The notes beneath the pieces are model-generated. The model saw only the letters and a program-made list of their open reading frames with translations. It was not told the origin of the DNA and did not search any database. From positions 1 to 54,426 of the forward strand of contig CANMZP010000030.1 in the NCBI GenBank assembly GCA_947502355.1: a stretch of 54,426 bases of DNA, read 5' to 3'. The position numbers and the translations under genes were made by a program. This document shows, in pieces, positions 9,117-19,497 of this stretch (positions are counted from its first letter, which is position 1; each line of letters begins with the position of its first letter). This DNA comes from an uncultured Thalassotalea sp. GTDB lineage: Bacteria > Pseudomonadota > Gammaproteobacteria > Enterobacterales > Alteromonadaceae.

Positions 9117-12100
9117 CTAGGCTTTTGCCTTTATATGGTAAAACAAACTATACAAAACAGGCAGTACGATAAGGGTTAATAAGGTGGCGAAACCTAAACC
9201 AAAAATAATGGTCACCGCCAAGGCTTTAAAAAATGGGTCAAAAAGCAGTGGGATCATACCTAGCATGGTGGTTAACGCGGCCATACAAACCGGGCGAACG
9301 CGACTTACTGAGGCTAAAATTAAAGCATCATAAGCGGGTTTACCCAGTCGATATTCAACATTCATCTGATCGACTAAAACAATGCCGTTTTTAATGATCA
9401 TACCGCTTAAGCTGAGCATGCCCAGTATCGCCATAAAACTCATTGGCGTATCAAATAACAATAAGCCAGAAGCAACACCGATAATGGCTAGCGGCACGGT
9501 TAACCAGATCACCAGTGGCTGTCTAACCGAATTAAACAATACGATGGTAATTAAAAACATAAACAAGAATCCATACGGGACTGAAGAGGCAATCCCCTTT
9601 CGAGCTTGTGATGACTTTTCCAGTTCACCACCCCATTCCAATACATAACCATCAGGTAAAGGAATGGCTTCAACGCCGTCTTTGACCTTTTTAAATAAGC
9701 TATCGGCGGTATCAGGACTCATTACCTCCGGATCGGCGAGGACAGTGATCACCCTTTTGCGGTCTCTGCGCATAATAATTGGATTTTCCCATTCACTTTC
9801 AAACGCCGAAACGACCTGAGTGATTGGCACAAAGCTTTGTTTCTCATTACTAAAAACTTGCAGTTCACTCAAGCTGTTGGCATTTAATCGCTCTTGCTCT
9901 GGTGCCCGAGCAATAATCGGCATTAAATGCGATTGTTCACGATACACACCAATGGTCATGCCATTAAAGTTAACCAACATCGCCTTGTCTATCTCACTTT
10001 TTGACACCCCCGCTTGTCTGGCGCTAATTAAATTAAGTTGTGGCCTGATCATTAAGGTTTTGTTTCGCCAATCATGACGGATCCCGGCCAACTCAGGCAC
10101 CTGTTCAAAAACCTCTTGTGTTTTTGCCGCCAGTTGTCGTAATACTTGTGGGTCACTGCCATAAAAACGCGCTTCCAGTTTGGCTTTGGGTGACGGGCCA
10201 TTCTCCATTAACTTCACTTTAATTTGCGCCGCTGGAAACTGCGCTTTGAGCACTGACGAAAGCTTAGGGGCATAATCAAATACTTGCTGCAAGTCCTGCA
10301 TTTCTATCATCAGTTGCGAGTAGGCAGGGTAAGATTTTTCCGGTTTGTACGGCAAGACAAAGCGTTGACCTCCTTTACCAATAATCGAGGTAATATTAAC
10401 CACCTGTTCGGCTTCTGGTTGCTCAAGAATATAGCTTTCCATCTCGGCTATCATTGTCTGGGAGGCCATTATATCGGTGCCTTCAGGCAACCAGACATCC
10501 ACCATAAACATTGGTGTAGTTGACGGTGGAAAGAAGATGTTTTTGACTTTACTCATGCCCACCATGGCGGAAAACAAAAGGATAATCACAACGGACACCG
10601 TTAACCAACGATAACGAATAACCCCTTGTAAAAAACTGCGATAGAGACCAAAAACAGCCCCCTGATAGACATCGTTTTCCTCTTTTATATCGCCATCTTT
10701 AAACAACAAATGACATAAAAATGGCGTTATGGTGATGGCCGTAAACCAGCTAGTGGATAACGAAATCAGTAAGACTTTAAACAACGAACCACAAAACTCA
10801 CCGGATGCATCTTGAGACAAGCCTATTGGTGCAAAGGCAATGATCGCGATGACCGTTGCCCCTAATAAAGGCCATTGGCTTTGCTTTACAATTTGCTGTG
10901 CAGATTCTAATCGAGTCTGGCCTTTTTTAAGGCCAATGAGTACCCCCTCGGTGATAACAATGGCGTTATCAACCAGCATACCTAAAGCGATGATCAGTGC
11001 GCCAAGCGAAATGGATTGTAATTGAATATTAAAGATATTCATCACAATGAAAGTACCCAAGATGGTGATTAGCAATACCGCGCCCATCAATAAACCCGAG
11101 CGAGCTCCCATAAACACCAGCAAAACCACGATAACAATCAATACGGATTGCATCAGGCTGACTAAAAATCCCGAGACAGCGGTATCAACCACTTCACCTT
11201 GATCATAAACGGTATGCAAATTCATGCCTGCCGGGATCAAGGATTGCATCTGCTCAAGCTCATTTTTAATGTGCTGCGACACCTTGACAACATTCACCCC
11301 TGAGGTAAATGAAATACCAATCGACAATGCGGACGCGCCTTGATTGCGATAAAGCACACTTGGGCTTTCTGAGGTGGTTTTATACACTTTAGCAATATCG
11401 CCTAAGTAAATAAGCTGACTACTGCCTGGCACACTTACCATCAGGTTATTTAATTCACTGACATGCTGAAATTCCCCCGTTGGATGAATACGAATACGGT
11501 TATCATCAACAAGCACTTTACCGGCATTAGAAACCGTGTTCTGATTTTGTAGCAACGAAAAAATATAGTTTGGGTCTAAACCCAGCGATGACATTTTCGT
11601 TTGGCTAACTTCCACCACAACCTGCTCTTGCGGCGCACCAATCACACTGACTTTTTTAATGCCCGGTAGCAGCACCAACTCCCTGCGCAGTAAGTCGGCC
11701 ACATTTTCAATCTCACGGTAACGGTAACCAGGCCCGGTTATATTCATTAAAAAGCCATACACATCTGAAAAATCATCAATGATCATTGGCGTATTTACCC
11801 CAGGCGGCAAAGACACCACAGCATCATTGACTTTACGACGCAACTCGTCCCAAATTTGTGGCAACTCGGTTTTGTCATACTGTGACTGCATTTCCACTTC
11901 GATTTGCGACAGACCGGCACTGTTTATGGAGGTAACGTGTTTAATTTGCGACATTTGCTGTATGGCATCTTCAAGCACTAGGGTCACTTCTTCTTCTACC
12001 TGCTCAGGCGAAGCACCCGGGTAATTGGTGACGACCAAAGCCGTTTTAATCGTAAACTCTGGCAATTCCAACTGGCCTAAGCCCATAAACGAAATACAAC

Positions 12101-12173
12101 CACCTATGGTCAGCAATAAAATAATCATCCAGCTAATGACTTTATGCTGGATAAAATAACGAGCACTGTTCAT
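9117..12173 (-). CDS. RND efflux pump, inner-membrane subunit
   Basis: Proton-driven RND transporter of the HAE-1/AcrB type, about 1018 residues. Both halves carry the usual arrangement: an N-terminal TM helix, a periplasmic pore loop (PGASPEQVEEEVTLVLE), then the TM2-6 bundle with the TM4 acidic motif ALGMLVDNAIVITEG, repeated as TM8-12 with GMIIKNGIVLVDQMN and RPVCMAALTTMLGMIPLL. The start at 12173 is preferred because it follows the upstream stop by one base and has GGGG about 8 nt before it; a GTG at 12185 would overlap the upstream gene. It forms an operon with the adaptor gene and is divergent from a LysR regulator. Substrate specificity is unknown. No outer-membrane channel gene is adjacent, so a TolC elsewhere is expected. 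Confidence 0.93.
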   Translation of the reverse strand: MNSARYFIQHKVISWMIILLLTIGGCISFMGLGQLELPEFTIKTALVVTNYPGASPEQVEEEVTLVLEDAIQQMSQIKHVTSINSAGLSQIEVEMQSQYDKTELPQIWDELRRKVNDAVVSLPPGVNTPMIIDDFSDVYGFLMNITGPGYRYREIENVADLLRRELVLLPGIKKVSVIGAPQEQVVVEVSQTKMSSLGLDPNYIFSLLQNQNTVSNAGKVLVDDNRIRIHPTGEFQHVSELNNLMVSVPGSSQLIYLGDIAKVYKTTSESPSVLYRNQGASALSIGISFTSGVNVVKVSQHIKNELEQMQSLIPAGMNLHTVYDQGEVVDTAVSGFLVSLMQSVLIVIVVLLVFMGARSGLLMGAVLLITILGTFIVMNIFNIQLQSISLGALIIALGMLVDNAIVITEGVLIGLKKGQTRLESAQQIVKQSQWPLLGATVIAIIAFAPIGLSQDASGEFCGSLFKVLLISLSTSWFTAITITPFLCHLLFKDGDIKEENDVYQGAVFGLYRSFLQGVIRYRWLTVSVVIILLFSAMVGMSKVKNIFFPPSTTPMFMVDVWLPEGTDIMASQTMIAEMESYILEQPEAEQVVNITSIIGKGGQRFVLPYKPEKSYPAYSQLMIEMQDLQQVFDYAPKLSSVLKAQFPAAQIKVKLMENGPSPKAKLEARFYGSDPQVLRQLAAKTQEVFEQVPELAGIRHDWRNKTLMIRPQLNLISARQAGVSKSEIDKAMLVNFNGMTIGVYREQSHLMPIIARAPEQERLNANSLSELQVFSNEKQSFVPITQVVSAFESEWENPIIMRRDRKRVITVLADPEVMSPDTADSLFKKVKDGVEAIPLPDGYVLEWGGELEKSSQARKGIASSVPYGFLFMFLITIVLFNSVRQPLVIWLTVPLAIIGVASGLLLFDTPMSFMAILGMLSLSGMIIKNGIVLVDQMNVEYRLGKPAYDALILASVSRVRPVCMAALTTMLGMIPLLFDPFFKALAVTIIFGLGFATLLTLIVLPVLYSLFYHIKAKA

Positions 12174-12174
12174 A

Positions 12175-13269
12175 TTAAACCCCACGTGACCAAACCAGTG
12201 GTTTCACCTGCATACCTTCTTTTAAGACATTCACTCCGTTGGCTACAATTTTATCGCCTTGCTTTAATCCTGATAAAACTTCAATACCAGAGGAAGTCAC
12301 ATTACCCAACTCTACCGACATTAGACTTAACGTTTGATTGTCTTCATTGTAACGATATACGTAGCTTTGCTGGCCAGACTCCGCATTATCTCGAGTTAAA
12401 ATAGCGGTTACCGGTAAAGTTGCCTGTACGGCTTTGGGTTTAGTAAATACGGCGATATCAATGTTAACTTCGGCGCTCATTCCGGGTAATACATTTAGTT
12501 TTGTAGGTACCAAAAACTTAAAGGTGACCTCATAAGCCTGACTGCCTTTAGAGATTATAGAAGCATGCTCTTTATATAATATGTCGTAGCGCTGACTCGT
12601 TTGCTGATCGCCAAAACGCACACTGGCATCTAATTGGTTTAGGAGGTTCGAGTTATTTAATTTCAGCAAGATATTTTCAGCCACCTGAATTTTAATTTCC
12701 ATAAGCTCATTGTCTTGCAACATTAAAATCGGCTGTGAGGCATTAACCATCTGAAAGTTATCGGTATATACTTTGGCAACCACACCGGAAAAAGGTGCTA
12801 AAATGGTGCTATAAGACACTTTATCACGCATCATGTTTAACGTGGCTTGATAGGATTTCAATGTCGCTTTTGCAATATCAAACTCGGCTTTAGAAATCAT
12901 TTTCTGCTCGAACAACTTAGCTTTGCGTTTAAAATCGAGCTCGGCCAATTCATAATTTGCTTCGGCATTTAACACATTGTTGCGGGCATCTTTGTCATCG
13001 AGTTTGGCTAATACATCGCCCTTATTAACCAACTGCCCTTCCATTAACGCCAAGGCTGACAATTCACCAGGAATTCGAAATGACAGTTCCGCTTGCTTAT
13101 TTGCATGAACCGTGGCCGGAAAAGTTCGGTAATCATGTTGACTGATTTCGGTAACATCCAATAACTTCACCGGTTTTACCGGAACATGGGTTAGTACTTC
13201 AGATTGCACATTACAACCAGAAAGCTGCATAGCCAAAAGCGTTGTGGCGAATAACCAAGTGGGTTTCAT
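12175..13269 (-). CDS. RND efflux periplasmic adaptor (MFP) lipoprotein
   Basis: Membrane-fusion protein that links the RND pump to an outer-membrane channel. The 364-residue product begins with a lipoprotein signal (lipobox LSGC, Cys19). The adaptor architecture is visible: a barrel-sandwich half-motif (ANKQAELSFRIPGEL, VNKGDVLAKLDDKDARN), an alpha hairpin (residues about 95-150), the second lipoyl half (YSTILAPFSGVVAKVYTDNFQMV), a beta-barrel, and a C-terminal membrane-proximal domain (VLSGLKQGDKIVANGVNVLKEGM). It is the first gene of the operon with the RND pump. Confidence 0.93.
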   Translation of the reverse strand: MKPTWLFATTLLAMQLSGCNVQSEVLTHVPVKPVKLLDVTEISQHDYRTFPATVHANKQAELSFRIPGELSALALMEGQLVNKGDVLAKLDDKDARNNVLNAEANYELAELDFKRKAKLFEQKMISKAEFDIAKATLKSYQATLNMMRDKVSYSTILAPFSGVVAKVYTDNFQMVNASQPILMLQDNELMEIKIQVAENILLKLNNSNLLNQLDASVRFGDQQTSQRYDILYKEHASIISKGSQAYEVTFKFLVPTKLNVLPGMSAEVNIDIAVFTKPKAVQATLPVTAILTRDNAESGQQSYVYRYNEDNQTLSLMSVELGNVTSSGIEVLSGLKQGDKIVANGVNVLKEGMQVKPLVWSRGV

Positions 13270-13415
13270 TCATTCAAATCCTGTTAATTAATACATTAGC
13301 CGAGATTATAAACCCAGGTAACCCCACAAAAAACAGGACAAACTGCAACCCAAGGTTGCAAAAAACTGAACAAAAACCAATAATATCCCTTCTTTTGTCA
13401 TCAAGTTGTATTGAT

Positions 13416-14333
13416 ATGAAAACCGAAGATATAAAACTGTTTCACGCCATAGTCGATTCAGGCTCGTTAATTAGAGCCTCTGAAATATTCAATTTGCCTA
13501 AATCAAATTTAAGTCGAAGAATAAAATCGCTAGAAGACGAGTTAAATTTAAGCCTGTTTCATCGCCATCAGCGTTCAATGATGACTACCGATGCTGGCAA
13601 GCTGTTCTACCAAAAAACCAAACCACTGATCAGCGAACTCGATGCCACTGTGGAAGCGCTTACCAATCCGACCTTTGAGCTAAAAGGAAATATTCGAGTA
13701 CAGCTATTGCCTTTACCCGATATGGCTCGAATGATTGCCTCAATATTTGAATTTATGCAAATGCACCCCAAGTTACATATCGAAATCATTGCCAGCTCCG
13801 AAGAGCATAACATGATAGAAAACCGAATCGATTTAGCATTTCGTATTGGTCAACAACTTGAAGACTCACAGCTCATTGCCAGACCACTAAGGACGGTAAC
13901 GACTGGATTCTTTGCCACCCCAGAATACCTTGAAAATGTGGCTCGACCACAAACCCCTGAAGATTTAAAAAACCTCGACTTTATTTTATATCGTCACCCG
14001 AGTGGGCATGTGGTGAACTCGGTAAATATTACCAACGAATTGGTTATCCCAATAAAAGGACGTCTTATATTTAATCATCTGCCAATGATGTTAGAAGCCT
14101 GCCTGCAGCATCAGGGCGTGATCCATTTTCCTGATCACATTGGCTACCGTTATGTGAAGGACGGCAAATTGGTCCGATTATTAAAAAACATCGAACCCAT
14201 GTTAAATGTTGGCTGGTTGGTATACCCACAGCGCAGTACCTTGTCGTTGGCATCGAGAACATTGATAGATTTTCTGGTGGAGAAGTTTAAAAATATTGAG
14301 TTAGATGATGCAATTGAAATATCAACCGATTAA
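13416..14333 (+). CDS. LysR-family transcriptional regulator
   Basis: A 305-residue LysR-type regulator. The N-terminal winged HTH (residues 1-60, MKTEDIKLFHAIVDSGSLI...SNLSRRIKSLEDELNLSLFHRH) is followed by the periplasmic-binding-like effector domain (from about residue 90, GNIRVQLLPLPDMARMIA). The ATG at 13416 matches the conserved start of the family HTH; the open frame extends 58 codons upstream to 13242, but that overlaps the divergent adaptor gene and lacks family similarity. It is divergently arranged with the RND operon across a 146-bp intergenic region, so it probably controls that pump. The effector is unknown. Confidence 0.9.
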   Translation: MKTEDIKLFHAIVDSGSLIRASEIFNLPKSNLSRRIKSLEDELNLSLFHRHQRSMMTTDAGKLFYQKTKPLISELDATVEALTNPTFELKGNIRVQLLPLPDMARMIASIFEFMQMHPKLHIEIIASSEEHNMIENRIDLAFRIGQQLEDSQLIARPLRTVTTGFFATPEYLENVARPQTPEDLKNLDFILYRHPSGHVVNSVNITNELVIPIKGRLIFNHLPMMLEACLQHQGVIHFPDHIGYRYVKDGKLVRLLKNIEPMLNVGWLVYPQRSTLSLASRTLIDFLVEKFKNIELDDAIEISTD

Positions 14334-14428
14334 CCACCATAAAAGTAATAAGCCTCATTATAGATGCGGTAAGTTAGATTTCTTTTGGTGAGCAAAAATG
14401 ATTCATCGTGATTGAAAAGTAATGAGTA

Positions 14429-14590
14429 ATGGCGTTGTAAGGTAGGCTTGAAGACGAAGGTCACTCATCACTAATTTTTGATTTGCTTATTACCCTAATT
14501 TTGATTGCATCGTTTTCATTTACAGAATAAGCAAATACATCGGATAAGGCTCGATTTCTGGCGATCGTTAACGTTACTTTACAACGCCAT
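14429..14590. repeat. MITE-like palindromic element
   Basis: The 303-bp gap between the LysR gene and the next RND gene contains no gene. It contains a 162-bp segment bounded by a perfect 12-bp inverted repeat (ATGGCGTTGTAA at 14429-14440, TTACAACGCCAT at 14579-14590). A nested 11-bp inverted repeat lies inside (ATTTGCTTATT at 14481-14491, AATAAGCAAAT at 14526-14536). No target-site duplication is evident. It could be a miniature mobile element or a structured RNA. Confidence 0.5.
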
Positions 14591-14636
14591 ATCATGACAG
14601 TGTATATGCCATGATATTGGTGTTTAAATGCCTTGG

Positions 14637-17600
14637 TTAACTTTGGTTTTTAGGCCATTTAGGGCTGTTGGTTAACTCACCTGAATTGGTTTTCATTAAA
14701 CGTTTTATGTCTGTGATATAGCGCTTGAAGTACTGTTTTATATCCTCAAGGATCAAGTAGTTTATTGGAATAATAAACAAGGTGATTAAGGTGGCAAACA
14801 GGATCCCGAAACCTAGACTAATCGCCATAGGGATCAAAAACTGTGCCTGTGTTGACTCTTCAAATAACAACGGCATTAACCCTGCAAATGTCGTTAATGA
14901 GGTAAGCAAAACAGGACGAAAACGACGGCCGCCAGCATTATAAACGGCATCCCGAAGATCAACGCCTTGTTTACGTTTTTGATTAATATAATCCACTAAA
15001 ACCAATGAATCATTAACCACCACTCCTGAGAGTGCAAGCATCCCCATAAAACTCAGTAAAGTGAGATCCATTCCCATTATCCAGTGGCCAATTACGGCGC
15101 CAATCAAACCAAATGGGATCACCGACATGACAATCAAGGGTTGTGCATAAGATTTAAACGGTATTGCCAACAGCACAAAAATAAGGATAGCCAGTGCTAA
15201 CCCACCAACTTTCAAACTATTCGATGACTCTTTTTGATCTCGGGCTTCACCAGCCATTTCAAAACTAACACCTGGGTGTGCCCCTACCTGCTCGCTCAGC
15301 CATGTTTTGATTTCATTTTGTACTAAGGTCAAGTTACCATTTTGTTTGTCAAAATCAGCGGTCACAGTTAATGTGCGTTGACGATCGACACGTAAAATAG
15401 TGTCCGGACTTGAACTAGGATACACATCTGCGACTTGCCATAACGGTACCTCCTGATTTGAGCCAATGCGGATCATCATTTGCTCAAGCGTTTCAATAGA
15501 CTGTCTTGCCTCAATAGGATAACGAACCATTACCTTTACTTCTTCTCGGCCACGTTGTACACGCTGTACTTCAAAACCAAACACGGCTTGGCGAACCTGT
15601 TGTGCAACGGTATTTAAATTTAGACCAAGCAAACGCGCCTCTGGTTTAAGTGCTAATTGTAGCTCTTCCTTACCATCAGAAAGCGAATCCTCTATATCAG
15701 ACGCCGCAGCATATTGACTCAATTGTAATTTGAGTTTTTCTGATAACTCAATCAATCCTTTGTTATTTCGACCTTTTAACTCAATATTTATTGGTGAGCC
15801 GCCCCAACCGCCAATCTCAGCGCGATAGTTGAGTTGTTCAGCCCCTGCAACTTGGCCTACTCGTTGACGCCACTCATTTACAATTTCTGAAGTAGTGACA
15901 TCAAGAGTGCGTTTTTCTGGTGGTACCGTATCAATTTGCACGCGACCGGTAGTTGAATTACGACCGCCACTAATCGAATAAATATTACGAATAACGGATT
16001 CCCCTGTTTGAGGATCTCGATATTTTTCACGAAGCTCCTGAGCATGTTCAGTCATCGACTCGACAATATTGTCAGTGCTTGCAAAGGCTGTCCCTGCCGG
16101 CATCATTAAGGTTGCCGTTGCAACTTCGCTTTGTACTTTAGGAAAGAAGACAAACTTAGTTTGACCACTAGCAATGCTGCCAATAACCATAATTAAACAT
16201 GTGAACATCAGCATCCATGTCGCATAACGCCAGCGCATAGCTTGTGCTAGAGCCGGTTGATAAACACGCTCAATCAAGACCTCTAATGAATTGGCAATAC
16301 GTTGTTGGATTTTTGAAATCCGTGATGGTTTGCTGTTCTTATTACTTTTCACATGCTTTAAATGAGAAGGCAGTATCAACTTTGACTCAATTAATGAGAA
16401 CAATAATACGGGAATAATTACGTAAGGGATCGCGGCATACCAACTGCCCCTTCCGGTTTGAAATGCAAGTGGTAAGAATGCTGCTGCGGTTGTCAATATT
16501 CCGAAAGTCACCGGGACTGCAACTTCTTTCGTTCCTTTAATGGCCGCGTTTAGTGGATCTTCACCACGTTGTAAGTGGGAATACACATTTTCCCCGGTAA
16601 CAATGGCATCATCAACGACAATCCCGAGTACCAATATGAATGCAAACAAGCTCATTAAATTTAAACTAACGCCAAACAATGGCATAAACAAGAATGCGCC
16701 CATAAAACACATAGGAATACCTAAACATACCCAAAAAGCGACGGCTGGGCGTAAAAACAGCGCCAGTAAAATAATAACCAACAGCATACCTTGCCAAGCA
16801 CTTTTAGACAGGGTTTGCAAACGCGCTTTTATCGGTTCGCTGCGATCACGCCAATAATCTAGACTTAAGCCTTCAGGCATTTGCGATTGTTTTTGTTCAA
16901 TAAACTCTTTAACCGCCTTGGTCACTTCTATAATGCTTTCATCGCCGGTTCGAAAAATTTCAATTTCAACCGCAGGCACACCATTAAAACGTGTACGCAA
17001 TGGCGTCTCTTCAAAACCGTCTTTTATTTGAGCAATATCGCCAAGGTTAACCATTGTGCCATCTTGGGTGGTGATAATTGCAATGTTGGCAAAATCATTC
17101 GCTTGGTAGGCCTGACCAAGAGTACGGATAAATATGTCTCCGCCTTCAGTCTTTAAGTTACCTGCAGAAATGTCGTTTGAATTTTGACGAAGAATACTCG
17201 CCACATCCGCTAGGCTTAGATCATATTTTCTTAATGCCCATTCCGGTATTTCTATGGATATTTCGTAGGGTAATACATTATCGACTTCAACTTGTGACAC
17301 GGCATCTAACGCGGCAATTTCATCGCGAGTATTTTCAGCAAAACGGCGTAAAGTTAATGGATCATAATTGCCATATAAAACCACACCAATTGCATCACGG
17401 CGCCATTGTGGTACCTGTATAAGTAGGTTCTCAGCTTCTATCGGAAAATTAGAAATTGCATCGACACGAATTTTTGTTTCGTCCAGTAATTCGCGAACAT
17501 CATAACCTTCTTCAACTTCAAGCGTAATCGATGCGCTGCCTTCACGACTTTGCGAGGTGAGTTGACGGATCCCTTCAAGATCTTGAATTGCTTCTTCAAC

Positions 17601-17795
17601 CTTGATGGTTATCCCCTCTTCAACTTCCTGAGGCGATGCACCTGGTAAGGTCATAGAAACCGACACCCTACGTTGCTCAAATTCAGGAAATAAATCGACT
17701 GGGATCTTTGTCGTCATTACATAAAGACCCGATAACATCACTAACATCAACAGGATATTGGCGGCGACGCCATTTTTAGCAAACCATTCAATCAT
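14637..17795 (-). CDS. RND efflux pump, inner-membrane subunit (second system)
   Basis: A second AcrB/HAE-type RND transporter, 1052 residues. The N-terminus MIEWFAKNGVAANILLMLVM and PVDLFPEFEQRRVSVSMTLP are typical of the multidrug/heavy-metal-like RND clade with short names such as MdtBC/AcrB-like. The TM4 acidic pair is intact (GIVVDDAIVTGENVYSHL), and the second half has GVVVNDSLVLVDYIN and RRFRPVLLTSLTTFAGLMPLL. The C-terminus carries a basic cytosolic tail of about 40 residues. It lies 14 bp after the adaptor gene on the same strand, so the two form an operon. No regulator or outer-membrane factor is adjacent. The two RND proteins in this window differ in sequence, so they are not a recent tandem duplicate. 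Confidence 0.93.
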   Translation of the reverse strand: MIEWFAKNGVAANILLMLVMLSGLYVMTTKIPVDLFPEFEQRRVSVSMTLPGASPQEVEEGITIKVEEAIQDLEGIRQLTSQSREGSASITLEVEEGYDVRELLDETKIRVDAISNFPIEAENLLIQVPQWRRDAIGVVLYGNYDPLTLRRFAENTRDEIAALDAVSQVEVDNVLPYEISIEIPEWALRKYDLSLADVASILRQNSNDISAGNLKTEGGDIFIRTLGQAYQANDFANIAIITTQDGTMVNLGDIAQIKDGFEETPLRTRFNGVPAVEIEIFRTGDESIIEVTKAVKEFIEQKQSQMPEGLSLDYWRDRSEPIKARLQTLSKSAWQGMLLVIILLALFLRPAVAFWVCLGIPMCFMGAFLFMPLFGVSLNLMSLFAFILVLGIVVDDAIVTGENVYSHLQRGEDPLNAAIKGTKEVAVPVTFGILTTAAAFLPLAFQTGRGSWYAAIPYVIIPVLLFSLIESKLILPSHLKHVKSNKNSKPSRISKIQQRIANSLEVLIERVYQPALAQAMRWRYATWMLMFTCLIMVIGSIASGQTKFVFFPKVQSEVATATLMMPAGTAFASTDNIVESMTEHAQELREKYRDPQTGESVIRNIYSISGGRNSTTGRVQIDTVPPEKRTLDVTTSEIVNEWRQRVGQVAGAEQLNYRAEIGGWGGSPINIELKGRNNKGLIELSEKLKLQLSQYAAASDIEDSLSDGKEELQLALKPEARLLGLNLNTVAQQVRQAVFGFEVQRVQRGREEVKVMVRYPIEARQSIETLEQMMIRIGSNQEVPLWQVADVYPSSSPDTILRVDRQRTLTVTADFDKQNGNLTLVQNEIKTWLSEQVGAHPGVSFEMAGEARDQKESSNSLKVGGLALAILIFVLLAIPFKSYAQPLIVMSVIPFGLIGAVIGHWIMGMDLTLLSFMGMLALSGVVVNDSLVLVDYINQKRKQGVDLRDAVYNAGGRRFRPVLLTSLTTFAGLMPLLFEESTQAQFLIPMAISLGFGILFATLITLFIIPINYLILEDIKQYFKRYITDIKRLMKTNSGELTNSPKWPKNQS

Positions 17796-17809
17796 TTTTA
17801 CTCTCCCGG

Positions 17810-19189
17810 TTATCTTATTGAAGTGGTGCTAGTATTGGTAATCGAAGCAGCCTCAGCTTTTAGTTTATCTTCTGAGGCATTAGGATCATCTATGACATTG
17901 GCAATTTGTTCTTCTGCCACTTGCGGCTGTGATTCGGTGTCAATTAACGCTTTGACTCGAGTACCATTAAGCAAATTTGCCGTCGGCGTTAATATCAAAC
18001 GGTCAGTTGGTTGTAAATACGACACTAAACTTGTTTCATTAGACTGGTTTAATGCGGTGTTTAAATAAGAATTTGTTGCTGAAACAACGACAGAGGTTTC
18101 ATCCGTCCATAAGGGTTTAATCTTACGTTTTTCTAGTAAGCCATTATCGACAACACTCACAATAAAGTCTTGCGACACCGCTCTTCGGGGGATCACATAC
18201 ACATCTTCTAATTGTTTACCTTCAATTTCAGCCCGCAAAAACTGGCCAATTCGAATGACCGGATGTTGCGCATTATCAATAAAAGGCTCTTTTATTCGTG
18301 CCACCAAGTACAGCATTCTTGTGGTTGGGTCGAATGCACCTTCACTTCGAACAATTTCACCTTGCCATTGATACGTTTTACTTCCGAGTTCACCAGAAAA
18401 ACGTACCTTAGGAACAGATGCTTGCGTGTCTATCGATGTGGGAATAAATATGTTTTCCATATCATTACTTTTGATAGGTAACCGTACCTCAATCACATCG
18501 GTGCTATAAATATTGGCGATGGCTTGACTCGGGCTTATCACTTGGCCTATATCAACCATTTGTTTTAGCACTTTACCGTCAAATGGTGCTTTGATTTGAG
18601 TGCGTTCAAGATCTAATTTTGCTTTGTCCATTCTCGCCTGTGCGGCTTTATAAGCGGCTTCTGCGGCAGCAAGTTGTGGTTTTCTAAGTGCTAGCATTTG
18701 AGCCGCGTCAGAATTAGGCCGCTCATTCCACTGTTTTGAGGCAAGATCTGCCTCAGCTAATTCTTGTAAATAGCGTAATTTAGCGTCTGCCGTAAAAGAT
18801 GCTGCAATATCTAATTCAATCTTGTAATCTCGATCATCAAGCTGAATGAGTACATCACCTTTGGAAAAACTTGAACCGGCTCGAATTTTAGAAGACACTT
18901 CAATAACACGTCCACTTATGTCTGCAACTAACTCCGTTTGCGTAAGGGGCTCTGCGGTCCCATACGAATCTACCCATACGTTGTAATTTGTTTTGACAAG
19001 ATCAGACACCTCAACGGCTACACTCGGGGTTGGCTTTGCAGCTCCCCATTTTTTGCTATCTGGTTTATTACCAAACATCGAAGAAATTATGGCAACACCT
19101 CCAATTAAAATAGCAATGGTCACCACAGAATGGGCTATCCATGGAACTTTCTTGTTATAAACTACCTGTTGTGTAGTGGGCTCAGTCAT
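17810..19189 (-). CDS. RND efflux periplasmic adaptor (second system)
   Basis: Membrane-fusion adaptor for the downstream RND pump, about 459 residues. The ATG at 19189 (MTEPTTQQ) is chosen because GGAGA lies 6 nt upstream; an in-frame start at 19234 would add 15 residues. It has an uncleaved N-terminal membrane anchor (IAHSVVTIAILIGGVAIISS), then a biotinyl-lipoyl half (VVADISGRVIEVSSKI-like, GDVLIQLDDRDYKIELD), a coiled hairpin rich in Ala, Lys and Glu, the second half (TQIKAPFDGKVLKQMVDIGQ), a beta-barrel and a C-terminal domain (VYVIPRRAVSQD). A polar, acidic tail ends the protein. An octanucleotide repeat lies about 240 bp upstream. Confidence 0.9.
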   Translation of the reverse strand: MTEPTTQQVVYNKKVPWIAHSVVTIAILIGGVAIISSMFGNKPDSKKWGAAKPTPSVAVEVSDLVKTNYNVWVDSYGTAEPLTQTELVADISGRVIEVSSKIRAGSSFSKGDVLIQLDDRDYKIELDIAASFTADAKLRYLQELAEADLASKQWNERPNSDAAQMLALRKPQLAAAEAAYKAAQARMDKAKLDLERTQIKAPFDGKVLKQMVDIGQVISPSQAIANIYSTDVIEVRLPIKSNDMENIFIPTSIDTQASVPKVRFSGELGSKTYQWQGEIVRSEGAFDPTTRMLYLVARIKEPFIDNAQHPVIRIGQFLRAEIEGKQLEDVYVIPRRAVSQDFIVSVVDNGLLEKRKIKPLWTDETSVVVSATNSYLNTALNQSNETSLVSYLQPTDRLILTPTANLLNGTRVKALIDTESQPQVAEEQIANVIDDPNASEDKLKAEAASITNTSTTSIR

Positions 19190-19432
19190 AGCGTTCTCCA
19201 TTGAGTTATGTACTTTAAAATCCCTATTGGCCAATTCTGACGGTATAAATAATAGATTAGATGGGAATTTTATATAATGAATATCCTCAAGTTACGTTTA
19301 AGATTGGGTTTTAGATCAGTAACAAGAGACTGAAGATAAACTTAATTAAAAGGTTACGTATTTTCAAAGAGTTACTAGCTAGCTTGATAATCAGGCAGTG
19401 AGTCCCAGTTTAAATGCTAAAGGTATAGCCTG

Positions 19433-19497
19433 ATTCATTTATTCATTTATTCATTTATTCATTTATTCATTTATTCATTTATTCATTTATTCATTTA
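19433..19497. repeat. Octanucleotide tandem repeat (ATTCATTT)x8
   Basis: Eight perfect head-to-tail copies of ATTCATTT, 64 bp plus one base. The repeat sits in the 368-bp intergenic region between the start of the second RND adaptor gene (minus strand) and the start of the DUF6435 gene (plus strand, 61 bp away). Perfect short repeats of this length are prone to slippage, so copy number may vary and change promoter spacing. It is not coding. Confidence 0.95.

Noticed and set aside
14588-14625. Terminator for the second RND operon (ATATCATG/CATGATAT)
   Set aside because: The stem lacks a following T run on the minus strand and has a long loop, so it is too weak to call.
19433-19497. CRISPR or coding repeat
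   Set aside because: The unit is an 8-bp simple repeat without spacers, and stops occur in the frames across it.
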